A stretch of DNA of 64,000 bases from Desmonostoc muscorum FACHB-395 (GCF_014698035.1 NZ_JACJSF010000021.1:1-64000); one strand, 5' to 3'; positions 25,892-36,819 are shown, counted from the first letter of the stretch. A program made the numbers and translations. Notes: generated by a model not told the origin, from the sequence alone.

Positions 25892-27174
25892 ACATTAAAC
25901 CGTTGGAAATTGTTATACCAGGTTCATACTATGATAGTCAAATTTATGATGGTAAACTTTATCTTTGGAAAAATGATGGGTCTATCACAACTTTAAATTG
26001 GAATAAACTAATAGAAAATATTAATGTAAATGAAAATTTGAAACTTGTACTAAAATTTTCAGTGCAGTATGGAGATAATTTATATAATAACGTGTTATTT
26101 CAAGATTCAGACATAAAAGATTTAATCCTTAAAAAATTTCAAGAATTAGTAGAGAATTCAATAGAAATTTCCTACCCTGATTTATCAAAATTGATTGTTA
26201 GTGAACAGAATAATCCTCTACCTTTCCCTCATGCTGATAGTTCGATACACTATAAAACTGTGTATGTTGGCAGCCAAAGCGGTGTTTCTTCATCCAAGTG
26301 CGCTTATAGCAGAAGTAAATCACTAAACCCTGTCGCAGATAAGTTGTGTGATGTACCTGTTGTCAGCCTTTCAGCGTCTCATTTAACATTAGCTCTTGCT
26401 GCTGGAAGTGAAGGACTATTTGATTATTATATAGGAAAAAATCCTTCTCAAAAGCGTAATGAACCTCGTTTGATTTTGGGACAACACTCAAATTTTGTAC
26501 GCTGGTTGTATCCTAGTATCTTTAGTTCTTCGTATTTTAACGAAGGTTATTTTGCTGATTTTAAAGCTAGTAAGAAACGTAAGTCTATAAAAAAAGGCTA
26601 TAAAAAGCAAGAACCACAGCTAATTCCATTAAATATTTTAGATACAGATACCGATGAAAATCCAGTTTCAATAGCTTCTTTAGAGATTGGTGAAACGCAA
26701 ATAACTAACAGAGACTTTCAAAAATCATTTTCATCTAGTGAAATATTTACAAATAGGGATAATAATAATTCATCAATATTTACCTGGGGAACCCATGATA
26801 AAATTTGTTTATTAACAGAGAAAGATATAAATTTAGTTAAATTCCATCCGAAAGGCAAGGAACAACAAGAGAAATTTATTAGCCTTGGTTCTATAGAATC
26901 TAAAGAATTACTAGATGATCTAATAAGTGCTGATAGTTCTTTTTTTGGAATAGTTTTAGAAAAAGAGGATGGAATATTAGTTATTACAAGTTTACTTGAA
27001 TACATTCATTTCCCTGGGGAGCCTGTCAACTGGAGGCTTTTTCCCAAGTCTAAAAATTATACTAATCAGCTTCATATTATTTATGAAGATCGCCTTTGTA
27101 TTTATTCTTTTAACCATGATTTTTTTGTAGATCAAGAAAATAAAAAAATAGGAATCAGCTTTGGTGCAAGCTGA
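25879..27174 (+). CDS. Hypothetical protein, second gene of an unknown two-gene operon
   Basis: A 431-residue protein that I do not recognise. It shows recurring short beta-rich motifs: YDGKLYLWKNDGSITTLNW, KTVYVGSQSGVSS, SASHLTLALAAGSEGLFDYYI, IFTWGTHDKICLLTE and ISADSSFFGIVLEKEDGILVIT, which resemble blades of a beta-propeller (inference). A Lys-rich linker (KASKKRKSIKKGYKKQ) sits near residues 233-248. There is no signal peptide or membrane segment. The start ATG 25879 lies within the previous gene with AAAGGAC upstream. The coding sequence is very A+T-rich. Confidence 0.65.
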   Translation: MQTLNIKPLEIVIPGSYYDSQIYDGKLYLWKNDGSITTLNWNKLIENINVNENLKLVLKFSVQYGDNLYNNVLFQDSDIKDLILKKFQELVENSIEISYPDLSKLIVSEQNNPLPFPHADSSIHYKTVYVGSQSGVSSSKCAYSRSKSLNPVADKLCDVPVVSLSASHLTLALAAGSEGLFDYYIGKNPSQKRNEPRLILGQHSNFVRWLYPSIFSSSYFNEGYFADFKASKKRKSIKKGYKKQEPQLIPLNILDTDTDENPVSIASLEIGETQITNRDFQKSFSSSEIFTNRDNNNSSIFTWGTHDKICLLTEKDINLVKFHPKGKEQQEKFISLGSIESKELLDDLISADSSFFGIVLEKEDGILVITSLLEYIHFPGEPVNWRLFPKSKNYTNQLHIIYEDRLCIYSFNHDFFVDQENKKIGISFGAS

Positions 27175-27292
27175 GAAATAATTTCATTTTTGAATATTTA
27201 TTTTAAGATAAATTTTTTAATTTAAATAGATAGAACGAAAGATGTTTTAATTATATTCTTTATTGAGAATTTATATCTCCCATACAAAAAAA

Positions 27293-27324
27293 GGGATAAG
27301 CCCAAAAGCCTATCCCCTAAAAAA
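27293..27324 (-). terminator. ahcY terminator
   Basis: On the minus strand GGGATA and TATCCC form the outer stem, with GGC/GCC-type pairs inside, followed by seven T residues. It lies about 20 nt past the ahcY stop codon. Confidence 0.8.
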
Positions 27325-27340
27325 TCAACTAATCAATGTA

Positions 27341-29010
<1,670 letters not shown>

Positions 29011-30684
29011 GTGCGTTTTCAATTTTTGGCGTTGGCTTTGCCCGCCGTAGGCATCGCTAGTTCAATGGCCATAGCCGTTGTACCTATAGCAAAAGCCACA
29101 GCCCAGATTCCATTTTTACCTCAATTACAAGCTCCCAGTAGTGTCAGTAGTGATTCAAACGATCGGCTTGTCACAGGCTGGATTTATTTAGATGGTCGGC
29201 GGTTATTTCAGATCGCAGCATCAAAAGCCAACTTTCCTGAGCGTTCAGAAGATATCCAAAAGAAGTTGGAGACAATTAGCCAAAATTACATTCAATCACC
29301 AGCAAAAACAGCAGTCAAGGTAGAAGTTCGCAAGGTAAACGACTTACCAGTAATTTATGTCAACGATCAATACCTGATGACGATCACTTCTGAGGATGCT
29401 GGACTACGACAGGTAGATATGTTGACATCGGCAAATCAAGTGGCCGAATCGTTACAACAAGACTTGCAACAAGCAAAGCAAGAAAGACAAACTCAATTTT
29501 TAATCAACCAAGGTAAAATTGCTGCGGGCACAGGACTGGCAATGATTATCATGAGTTGGGGGATATATAGTTGGCAGCGCCGTTCCAAAAAAGATTCAGT
29601 ACAATCCATTGCCTCCCAACCTCTTAGATGGCCCCTAAACTCCCCAATTTCACCAGCAGCAGCTCAACCAATTACAACACAACTAAATCAACAGCAACAT
29701 CGGCATATCCAAGAAGTCAAAAGACGATTGTTTCAGCTAACTCAAGCTGGAATTTGGGGTAGTGGAAGTTTCTTTATCTTGGGTCTATTTCCCTACACAC
29801 GACCATTTCAGTTAGGGATTCTCACAGCTGCCCAATTTCCTTTGCGATTAGGTGTCGTGTTCTTGGGAACTTATGTAGCAATCCGTCTCATCTACGCTCT
29901 TATTGACCGCTTCACCACCACTCTAATTAGCAGTGGTGCTTTACTGACTCCAGAAAGTTCAGAACGGCTGCAACTGCGAGTTTCCACATTTTCTGGCGTG
30001 ACTAAAAGCATCGCTACTGGTATCTGCGTAGGAGTAGGCTTTTTGCTAGCGCTGGTGTCATTGGGGATAGATATCGTTCCCTTACTAGCGGGTGCGAGTT
30101 TGGTTGGTGTTGCATTGTCTCTGGCCTCGCAAAACCTAATTAAAGATGCGATTAATGGTTTCCTGATTATTCTAGAAGACCAGTATGCTTTAGGCGATGT
30201 GATTAACGTGGGAGACGTAGGAGGCTTAGTAGAAAATCTGAATCTGCGGATGACCCAACTGCGGGATTCTGAAGGGCGCTTGATCACGATTCCCAATAGT
30301 GAAATTAAAATTGTTGCCAATCTTTCCAGTCGTTGGTCACGAGCCGATTTAACGGTTCCCATTGCCTACCAAGCCGATACAGAACACGCTTTGAAGTTGA
30401 TTGAAACAGTTGCTTTCGAGATGAATCAAGAAATGCAATGGCAGCGTCAAATTTTGGAACCGCCCCAAGTTTTGGGAATAGATCAATTTGGCGATCGCGG
30501 TTTGATTATTCGTGTATGGTTTAAAACACAGCCCCTAAAGCAATGGGATGTAGCACGGGAGTTCCGCCGTCGCCTGAAAGTCGCCCTAGACAAAGCCGGA
30601 ATTTCTATTTCTGTACCTCAACAAGCGATTTGGGTCAATGACGATCAATTGTTAAATTTTCAAGGTAATGGCAAATCTCATTAG
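29011..30684 (+). CDS. MscS-type mechanosensitive channel with signal peptide
   Basis: A 557-residue protein starting at GTG 29011, with AAGGAGGT six nt upstream. An N-terminal signal peptide ending about AKATAQ is followed by a periplasmic region (about 35-165), one membrane helix (LAMIIMSWGIYSW) and a spacer. The MscS core then has about four helices, including GVGFLLALVSLGIDIVPLLAGASLVGVALSLASQNLIKDAINGFLIILEDQYALGDVINVG, the pore helix and beta domain. MscS channels release solutes on hypo-osmotic shock. The pore-lining pattern LLAGASLVGVALSLASQN is well preserved. It is probably monocistronic; a short GCCCCTT/AAGGGGC hairpin follows at 30744-30760. Confidence 0.9.
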   Translation: MRFQFLALALPAVGIASSMAIAVVPIAKATAQIPFLPQLQAPSSVSSDSNDRLVTGWIYLDGRRLFQIAASKANFPERSEDIQKKLETISQNYIQSPAKTAVKVEVRKVNDLPVIYVNDQYLMTITSEDAGLRQVDMLTSANQVAESLQQDLQQAKQERQTQFLINQGKIAAGTGLAMIIMSWGIYSWQRRSKKDSVQSIASQPLRWPLNSPISPAAAQPITTQLNQQQHRHIQEVKRRLFQLTQAGIWGSGSFFILGLFPYTRPFQLGILTAAQFPLRLGVVFLGTYVAIRLIYALIDRFTTTLISSGALLTPESSERLQLRVSTFSGVTKSIATGICVGVGFLLALVSLGIDIVPLLAGASLVGVALSLASQNLIKDAINGFLIILEDQYALGDVINVGDVGGLVENLNLRMTQLRDSEGRLITIPNSEIKIVANLSSRWSRADLTVPIAYQADTEHALKLIETVAFEMNQEMQWQRQILEPPQVLGIDQFGDRGLIIRVWFKTQPLKQWDVAREFRRRLKVALDKAGISISVPQQAIWVNDDQLLNFQGNGKSH

Positions 30685-30780
30685 AAATTTGGATAAATTA
30701 CCGACCGCATTTTTCAGTTGATTAGACCAAATTCTGTCCTATTGCCCCTTACAAAGGGGCTATGGTGTACCCACAAGTCC

Positions 30781-31086
30781 GGGACTTACGCAAACAATCG
30801 CTGAAAAGAAAGATTTTCTTCTTACGTCATCCAACGGAGTACCCGCAGGTTATTGCCTCTGAGTGGAATGGCACTAAGTTAATGGCAAAGCCCTGATATA
30901 ACTTGCTTTTTGAGTGTGGGGAGTGGGGGAAGTGTGGGGAGAAAGAGGAGAAATTGAATAACTGCATATCAACAAATGCTGCATTGCCTCCACATCCTCC
31001 CACACCTCCCACACCATGCCCTGACGAGGTTTCAGCTTTTCTTAGTGCCATTCGCCTCTGAGTGCTTGTAGTTTGACGTAAGTCCC
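30781..31086. repeat. MITE-like repeat with GGGACTTACG ends, interrupted by a second MITE
   Basis: GGGACTTACGCAAAC at the left and GTTTGACGTAAGTCCC at the right form imperfect terminal inverted repeats. Without the 188-bp element and its duplicated target (30866-31064) about 107 bp remain. The end sequence belongs to the same class as the 93-bp repeat at 36895-36987. Confidence 0.6.
30866..31053. mobile_element. 188-bp MITE, copy A
   Basis: Perfect 13-bp terminal inverted repeats GAATGGCACTAAG and CTTAGTGCCATTC bound a non-coding 188-bp unit. It is flanked by an exact 11-bp direct repeat, GCCTCTGAGTG (30855-30865 and 31054-31064), the duplicated target. The same element in the same orientation recurs at 35543-35730. 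Inside are GTGGGGAG-type and CTCCCACAC-type short repeats that differ in number between copies. An 11-bp duplication fits IS4-type transposases, which must act in trans. Confidence 0.92.
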
Positions 31087-31250
31087 AAAGTTGAAAAAAG
31101 CTTGATTTCCCCTTGAGTCAGCAGTCCAGACCTATGTATTCCCATACGGAGTATGGGAAGGAGAAAATATTTAACATGAAACCTTAATAAATCCTTATAT
31201 TAATAAAAAGCCACTCTGTCCGTAACCAGAATTAAACTGTTCCTGGATTT

Positions 31251-34200
31251 ATGTTTGTCAACACCTTCATCAAACGTCCAGTCTTAACTACGGTCTGTAC
31301 GTTTATCATCTTGCTGCTGGGAAGCATCTGTATTCCCATCCTGCCAATTTCTCAGCTACCGGATCTCGCCCCGGTGCAAATCACCGTTAGCTCTAACAAT
31401 ATTGGTGCGGATGCTCAAACAACAGAAAGCAGTGTCACCAACATTATCGAGCGACAAATTAATGGTGTTAAAGATGTATCTTATATATCTTCTAACACGG
31501 GTAATGATGGTTCTAGCAATATAACTGTCTCCTTCCCAACTAATGTTAATAGCGATATTGCTCAAGTAAACGTTCAAAATAAAGAAGCACTTGCTTCACC
31601 TCAATTGCCAGATACTGTTCAAAGAACAGGTGTCACCGTTGAAACTGCATCAAGCAGTCTTCTTCTGGTTTATGGGTTTTACTCAGAAAATAATGAGTAT
31701 GACAACATTTTTATCAGTAATTATGTCGATCTTTATATTCTCGATCAAATCAAACGACTTCCTGGTGTAGGAAGTGCCAGGGTTTTTGGAGAACGCAAAT
31801 ATGCCATGCGTCTTTGGCTCGATCCCAACAAGCTGGCCCAACATCAACTAACTCCTCAAGATGTGACAACTGCCCTGCAACAACAAAATATTCAAGTGGG
31901 TGCAGGGGCGATTGGTAAGGAACCAGCACCAGATAATCAAAGCTTTGAATTTGCTTTACGGGCAACCAGTCGATTTAAAGATGCGGCTGAATTTGAAGAT
32001 ATGGTGCTGAAGGTGAGTCAAGGTGGCACTAATAGTACTAGCAATAGCACTACCAATGGCACTACGAATAGCACCCTAGTTAAAGTCAGAGATGTCGGTC
32101 GAGTTGAACTGGGAGCAGAAAACTATCTTGCTGATGCCAAATTTACCATCCCAGGAAATGCTCCCAAGGCAGCCGTGGGTTTGGGGATATATCAACTTCC
32201 GGGTAGTAATGCCCTAGATGTTGCTCATGCTGTTGAAGAGCGGATCGTAGCGCTGGAGAAGAGTTTTCCACCTGGACTAAAAGCACAGTTGGCATTTGAT
32301 ACCACGCCATTTGTAGAAATTTCTTTAGAAGAAGTTCTGCATACTTTGGTTGAGGCGATTATCCTGGTGGTTTTGGTAATTTTCGTCTTTTTGCAAGATT
32401 GGCGTACCACGATCATTCCTACTGTTGCGATCCCCGTTTCCCTGATTGGAACATGTGCGGCTCTCTTGGTTTTAGGATTTCAGATTAATACACTGACCTT
32501 ATTTGGTTTCGTTTTAGCGATCGGGATCGTTGTTGATGATGCCATTATTGTAGTGGAGGCAGTTGCAGTCAAACTGGAGCAGGGCATGAGGCCCTTTGAG
32601 GCGGCTGTCGAAGCGATGAAGGAGTTGACTGGGGCAATCATTGCCACTTCACTTGTACTCATGGCGGTATTCATTCCCGTTGCATTCATTCCAGGCACTA
32701 CAGGGATTGTCTACAAACAATTTGCGTTAACCGTTGCTTGCTCCATTGCCATTTCCACCTTCAATGCTTTAACATTCTCTCCAAGTATGGCAGCCATCCT
32801 CATGCGCCCTGCTCAGACTGCACGGGGCCCTTTGGGTTGGTTCTTTACGCAATTTAATCGGGGATTTTCTTGGTTCACACGGCGATATGTCGGGTTTGTT
32901 AGCTACCTTACCCATGTCAAACCGATTGTAATTGGGGTTTTCATCACTGGTTTAGTAGCAACGGTTTTAATGTACAGAGCAGTTCCTACCGGGTTTATTC
33001 CAGAGGAAGATCAGGGTTACTTCTTTGTAATTGTCCAAGGGCCAGATGGGGTTTCTTTGAAGTACACCGAATCTGTTATGGATCGGGTTGTCAAAGAAGT
33101 AACATCGGCTCCCGAAGTTAGAGCTAGTTTTATGATCAGTGGCTTTGGTTTCGATGGTAATGCTTCTAATTTGGGTATTGCCTTTGCTAATCTGAAACCC
33201 TGGAAAGAGAGAGCTAAAGAATCTGAGTCTGTCTATGGCATACTTCAGAGGCTGAACAAAAAGCTCTCGACAATTACAGAAGCTAGAGCGATCGCAGTGA
33301 ATGCTCCTCCAGTTAGAGGGTTAAGTAGTACAGGTGGTTTTGAGTTTATCATTCAAGACCGAACTGGAAGTGCGCCGATTGAAACCCTAGTTGAGACTGC
33401 TAAAAAATTTATTGCAGCCGCAAATAAAAAGCCTGTTTTACAACGAGTTTTCACTCAGTTCACCGCAGACACTCCCCAATTTGACATTCAGGTAAACCGC
33501 AACCAAGCCAAAGCTCTCAATGTGGAGATTAACGACATCTTTGGAGCGTTGCAAACTTACTTGGGGTCGCAATATGTAAATAACTTTGTCCAAGGACAGC
33601 GACAGTATCGAGTATACGTCCAAGCAGATGGGGTTTTTCGCTCTAATCCAGATGATATTGGCAAACTCTATGTTCGCTCTGCAAACGGGGCGATGATTCC
33701 GTTGAGCAGTTTGGTGAAAGTTACTCCCTTTGTGGGGCCAAAAACCGTCTCCCATTACAACTTGTACCGATCAATCAAAGTCCAGGGCGCTCCTGCTCCC
33801 GGTTCTAGTTCTGGAGAGGCGATTAAAGCGATGGAGCAAGTAGCAGCAGAGGTCTTACCTCAAGGATTTGGTTATGAGTGGACAGGGACTTATCTCCAGG
33901 AGAAGACATCAGGGGGAGCTACGGGCTTAATTTTTGCTTTAGCGATCGTTATTGTCTTTCTGGTGTTGGCGGCTCAATATGAAAGCTATGTTGACCCAAT
34001 CATTATTTTGCTGACAGTTCCCCTAGCAGTTTTGGGAGCGATGACGGCGATTTGGCTACGTTCCAATATTTTCATGGCAGGTAGTCTCTTCCCCAAAGTA
34101 GTGGATGATATCTATTGCCAAGTGGGTCTAGTAACTTTGATTGGTCTAGCTGCAAAAAACGCGATTTTAGTCGTGGAATTTGCCAATCAGCTGCATGAGC

Positions 34201-34580
34201 AAGGTATGAGCTACACACGCGCGGCGGTGAAAGCGGGACAAGAACGTCTGCGACCAATCTTAATGACTTCTTTTGCAGCGCTGTTAGGATTTTTGCCCTT
34301 GGTGATCTCTCAAGGGGCTGGAGCCAGTAGCCGTTGGTCTTTAGGAACAGCGCTCTTTGGAGGGTTGATGCTTTCCACGTTCTTGAGTTTGTTCTTGGTG
34401 CCAATTTTGTATATCTTAGTCAAGACCCTAGCTCAGTCCATATTTTCTCGGAAGCGATCGGGTGGCTCAAAACCTCCAGATTATCCTAATGAAGCTTCGG
34501 GATCTGAACATAAGGCTTTACCTGCTGGCTCAAGTCAGCCAGAGACACAACTCAGGTCTCAGCAAGACGGGATAACCTAA
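31251..34580 (+). CDS. RND efflux pump, HAE1 family
   Basis: A 1109-residue exporter of the AcrB type. The start MFVNTFIKRPVLTTVCTFIILLLG, the proton-relay segment GIVVDDAIIVVEAV and the late GLAAKNAILVVEFAN region are typical. A low-complexity Asn/Ser/Thr stretch (TNSTSNSTTNGTTNST, about 262-277) is inserted in a periplasmic loop before VKVRDVGRVELG. The C-terminal 40 residues are polar and family-unlike (KRSGGSKPPDYPNEASG...). No adaptor gene is adjacent, so it must borrow one from elsewhere. The gene and the following one are bracketed by two copies of the 188-bp MITE. A long hairpin at 34627-34680 follows. Confidence 0.92.
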   Translation: MFVNTFIKRPVLTTVCTFIILLLGSICIPILPISQLPDLAPVQITVSSNNIGADAQTTESSVTNIIERQINGVKDVSYISSNTGNDGSSNITVSFPTNVNSDIAQVNVQNKEALASPQLPDTVQRTGVTVETASSSLLLVYGFYSENNEYDNIFISNYVDLYILDQIKRLPGVGSARVFGERKYAMRLWLDPNKLAQHQLTPQDVTTALQQQNIQVGAGAIGKEPAPDNQSFEFALRATSRFKDAAEFEDMVLKVSQGGTNSTSNSTTNGTTNSTLVKVRDVGRVELGAENYLADAKFTIPGNAPKAAVGLGIYQLPGSNALDVAHAVEERIVALEKSFPPGLKAQLAFDTTPFVEISLEEVLHTLVEAIILVVLVIFVFLQDWRTTIIPTVAIPVSLIGTCAALLVLGFQINTLTLFGFVLAIGIVVDDAIIVVEAVAVKLEQGMRPFEAAVEAMKELTGAIIATSLVLMAVFIPVAFIPGTTGIVYKQFALTVACSIAISTFNALTFSPSMAAILMRPAQTARGPLGWFFTQFNRGFSWFTRRYVGFVSYLTHVKPIVIGVFITGLVATVLMYRAVPTGFIPEEDQGYFFVIVQGPDGVSLKYTESVMDRVVKEVTSAPEVRASFMISGFGFDGNASNLGIAFANLKPWKERAKESESVYGILQRLNKKLSTITEARAIAVNAPPVRGLSSTGGFEFIIQDRTGSAPIETLVETAKKFIAAANKKPVLQRVFTQFTADTPQFDIQVNRNQAKALNVEINDIFGALQTYLGSQYVNNFVQGQRQYRVYVQADGVFRSNPDDIGKLYVRSANGAMIPLSSLVKVTPFVGPKTVSHYNLYRSIKVQGAPAPGSSSGEAIKAMEQVAAEVLPQGFGYEWTGTYLQEKTSGGATGLIFALAIVIVFLVLAAQYESYVDPIIILLTVPLAVLGAMTAIWLRSNIFMAGSLFPKVVDDIYCQVGLVTLIGLAAKNAILVVEFANQLHEQGMSYTRAAVKAGQERLRPILMTSFAALLGFLPLVISQGAGASSRWSLGTALFGGLMLSTFLSLFLVPILYILVKTLAQSIFSRKRSGGSKPPDYPNEASGSEHKALPAGSSQPETQLRSQQDGIT

Positions 34581-34626
34581 TTTTTACCATCCTGTCTCTT
34601 TTCTGCCAACTCTACCATGTAAACGC

Positions 34627-34680
34627 AAGGCTTGCTCTAATTCCCTCCTTTTTAAGGAGGGTTAGAGAGAATCAAGCCTT
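34627..34680. terminator. Long hairpin after the RND pump gene
   Basis: AAGGCTTG and CAAGCCTT form the base of a hairpin that continues with CTCTAA/TTAGAG and CCCTCC/GGAGGG. It may terminate the pump transcript, although a terminal T tract is missing; it may also be a dispersed palindromic repeat. Confidence 0.55.
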
Positions 34681-34832
34681 AACTCAAGCATATTGCACTA
34701 TGGACGAAGCCTTCAGTAGTGAAAAAGTGATGTTCATAACATCCTCTAACTCTGATACCATTTTCTGTAATTTCCTGCTTGCTAAAAAAGTTAGTCGAAT
34801 AGAAATTAAGTACTGAGATAAGGAAAAGTGAA

Positions 34833-35270
34833 ATGGGACTTAGCGAAGGACTTTTGAACCCGACCAAAAAAGCGATGGTCGTAGATGAATGTTGCAACAT
34901 GATAGAAGTACAGCTTGCATCCAAGTCAGGTATGAGCGGTATCGCTTTGAAAACCGCCTTTGCTGCTCTCAAAGGTGTCAAGCCAGGGTATATCCCCTAC
35001 GTAGTTGAGCAGATCCTGCCGCAGTGCCTCACCGCAATTGATCCCATCTGGAGCGAAGGTGTACAGAAAGGCGATCCAATTGGACACCTGAATGCAAACC
35101 GCTCTCATACGGCAGATGCGCTACTGGGTGTAACTGATGCTAGAGTCAAGAGTGCCAAGCGCCAAATCGTGCGAGGAACCTATGAAAAACTTCGCGGTTC
35201 AGCCAAAAAGCACGTAGAAGAAGCTATTCCAGACTTAGCCAAAGTAATCGATAATTACACTAAGGTTTGA
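34833..35270 (+). CDS. Conserved hypothetical protein, DUF6918-like
   Basis: A 145-residue soluble protein beginning MGLSEGLLNPTKKAMVVDECCNMIEVQLASKSGMSG. A mostly helical body follows (IALKTAFAALKGVKPGYIPYVVEQILPQ), with ANRSHTADALLGVTDARVKSAKRQIVRGTYEKLRGSAKKHVEEAIPDLAKVI near the end. I recall this as a conserved protein of cyanobacteria and actinobacteria (DUF6918), but the family name is from memory and no function is known. The ribosome site is AAGGAAAAGTGAA. It stands between the RND pump and the second MITE copy. Confidence 0.7.
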   Translation: MGLSEGLLNPTKKAMVVDECCNMIEVQLASKSGMSGIALKTAFAALKGVKPGYIPYVVEQILPQCLTAIDPIWSEGVQKGDPIGHLNANRSHTADALLGVTDARVKSAKRQIVRGTYEKLRGSAKKHVEEAIPDLAKVIDNYTKV

Positions 35271-35907
35271 GGCATAAGGTAGATCGCGCAGCGTGTCGCA
35301 GACAAGGCAGGAGCAGGATTACTAATAGGATTCGACCCCTCCTAAATTGAAGCCACTGAACTCTCGTAAGAAAGCAGAAAGCTGACACAACATTGGGGGT
35401 CTGAAACCCAAGACTCTAGCAATTGATAAACGTATGCCGCCGTTCGATGCGTCGATAACTGGCATACGGAGCAGATATTAGACATCTTCGAAAATAAATG
35501 TAGAGACTTAGCAGTGCTACGTCTCTACAAGGGTTCTGGATAGAATGGCACTAAGTTAATCGCAAAGCCCTGATATAACTTGCTTTTTGAGTGGGGGGAG
35601 TGTGGGGAGAAAGAGGAGAAATTGAATAACTGCATATTAACAAATGCTGCATTGCCTCCCCATCCTCCCACACCTCCCACACCTCCCACAGCCTGCCCTG
35701 ACGAGGTTTCAGCTTTTCTTAGTGCCATTCGGTTCTAGATAAAACATATTTGATTTCTGGAGATGTTTATGTACTTCTAGCACGAAAGTGTCTGGCTAAG
35801 GTCTTAAAAATAACATATCTGCTAAACTTCCTGATATTTTCCGAGTTAGCTTGAAACAGCAAATAATCAGAAACTATCTGAATTATTGTTTTAATAGGCT
35901 TGCAATT
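35271..35907. other. Non-coding stretch containing a hairpin and the second MITE copy
   Basis: CGTATGCC (35431-35438) and GGCATACG (35461-35468) form a hairpin of unknown role. The 188-bp MITE lies at 35543-35730. The remaining part upstream of 35908 is A+T-rich and probably carries the peptidase promoter. Confidence 0.55.
35543..35730. mobile_element. 188-bp MITE, copy B
   Basis: It has the same 13-bp ends (GAATGGCACTAAG / CTTAGTGCCATTC) and nearly the same interior as copy A at 30866-31053. It is flanked by an 11-bp duplication GGTTCT(G/A)GATA with one mismatch (35532-35542 and 35731-35741). Copies A and B are in direct orientation about 4.5 kb apart and enclose the RND pump and the DUF6918-like gene. 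Confidence 0.92.
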
Positions 35908-36819
35908 ATGAAAAAACTTACCGTTTTTCGATACCGCACTTATGGACTAATTGGTTTAATATCCTTAACCGCCGTATTAAGTACAACTACATCTGCCCTA
36001 ACACAGTTAGCAAGCGATTCCCCAATTGGGCAAACTCCTATCCCTGCTTCTAACTTAATCTGGCCAACTCAAGGGTTTATTTCTCAAGGCTTTCGCAAAT
36101 ATCAACATGAAGGAATTGATATTGCAGGGGCATCTGGAACCCCAGTTGTTGCTGCTGCATCGGGTACTGTTGTCAAAGCAGGTTGGGATAATTGGGGGTT
36201 AGGCAATGCCATAACTATTAAGCATCTTGACGGTAGCACTACTGTTTATGGTCATAATCGCCGTTTGCTGGTGAGCAAGGATCAACAGGTCATTCAAGGT
36301 CAAATTATTGCTGAGATGGGATCTACAGGCAATAGTACAGCACCTCATCTCCATTTTGAAGTGCATCCAAATGGTCGAATAGCAGTTGATCCCCTTCGTC
36401 TATTGACATCTTTAACTGCAAGTGTTTCCCCTGCTTCTAAAATTCAGCAAGTGGATAACCCGAACCGCCCAGTCTCGACACCCCCCGTAGCAAAGCAAGT
36501 TTCACCTTCATTGCCTCCAATGGGTTTTGCACCTATAAGCAGTGATACTAATTGCAATGGAGTTACCATTATTGATGGTGAAACTGCAAATATTCGTGTC
36601 AAGGTCTGTGAAGAAAATGGGCAGTTATTTTATATTGGGCGGTTGAAGCAAGACCCAAGCAAGCCTATAAAAATACCAGCTTTGAATATTGGTAAAGGCA
36701 GATATCGAGCAGATAATGGTAGTTTTTATTATTTAGTCAGCCCTGAAAGAGTGGAAGTTTGGCGAAATGGCACTCAAATGCGTTCTGACAAATTTTATAC
36801 TTTAACAAAATCACCATAA
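35908..36819 (+). CDS. M23 family metallopeptidase (LytM-like), exported
   Basis: A 303-residue protein when started at ATG 35908 (MKKLTVFRYRTYGLIGLISLTAVLS, a signal peptide). An upstream TTG frame would add 19 residues. The M23 domain (about 50-165) has the zinc ligands in HEGIDIAG and HLHFEV, and the GYGH-type segment VYGHNRRLL. M23 enzymes cut peptidoglycan cross-bridges. A Pro-rich linker (VSTPPVAKQVSPSLPPMG) leads to a C-terminal domain of about 100 residues with two Cys (SDTNCNG, VKVCEENG), which I do not recognise. Confidence 0.88.
   Translation: MKKLTVFRYRTYGLIGLISLTAVLSTTTSALTQLASDSPIGQTPIPASNLIWPTQGFISQGFRKYQHEGIDIAGASGTPVVAAASGTVVKAGWDNWGLGNAITIKHLDGSTTVYGHNRRLLVSKDQQVIQGQIIAEMGSTGNSTAPHLHFEVHPNGRIAVDPLRLLTSLTASVSPASKIQQVDNPNRPVSTPPVAKQVSPSLPPMGFAPISSDTNCNGVTIIDGETANIRVKVCEENGQLFYIGRLKQDPSKPIKIPALNIGKGRYRADNGSFYYLVSPERVEVWRNGTQMRSDKFYTLTKSP

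Noticed and set aside
35325..35345. ATTCGACCCC string as a possible tRNA T-loop
   Set aside because: No matching acceptor, D or anticodon stems could be built around it.
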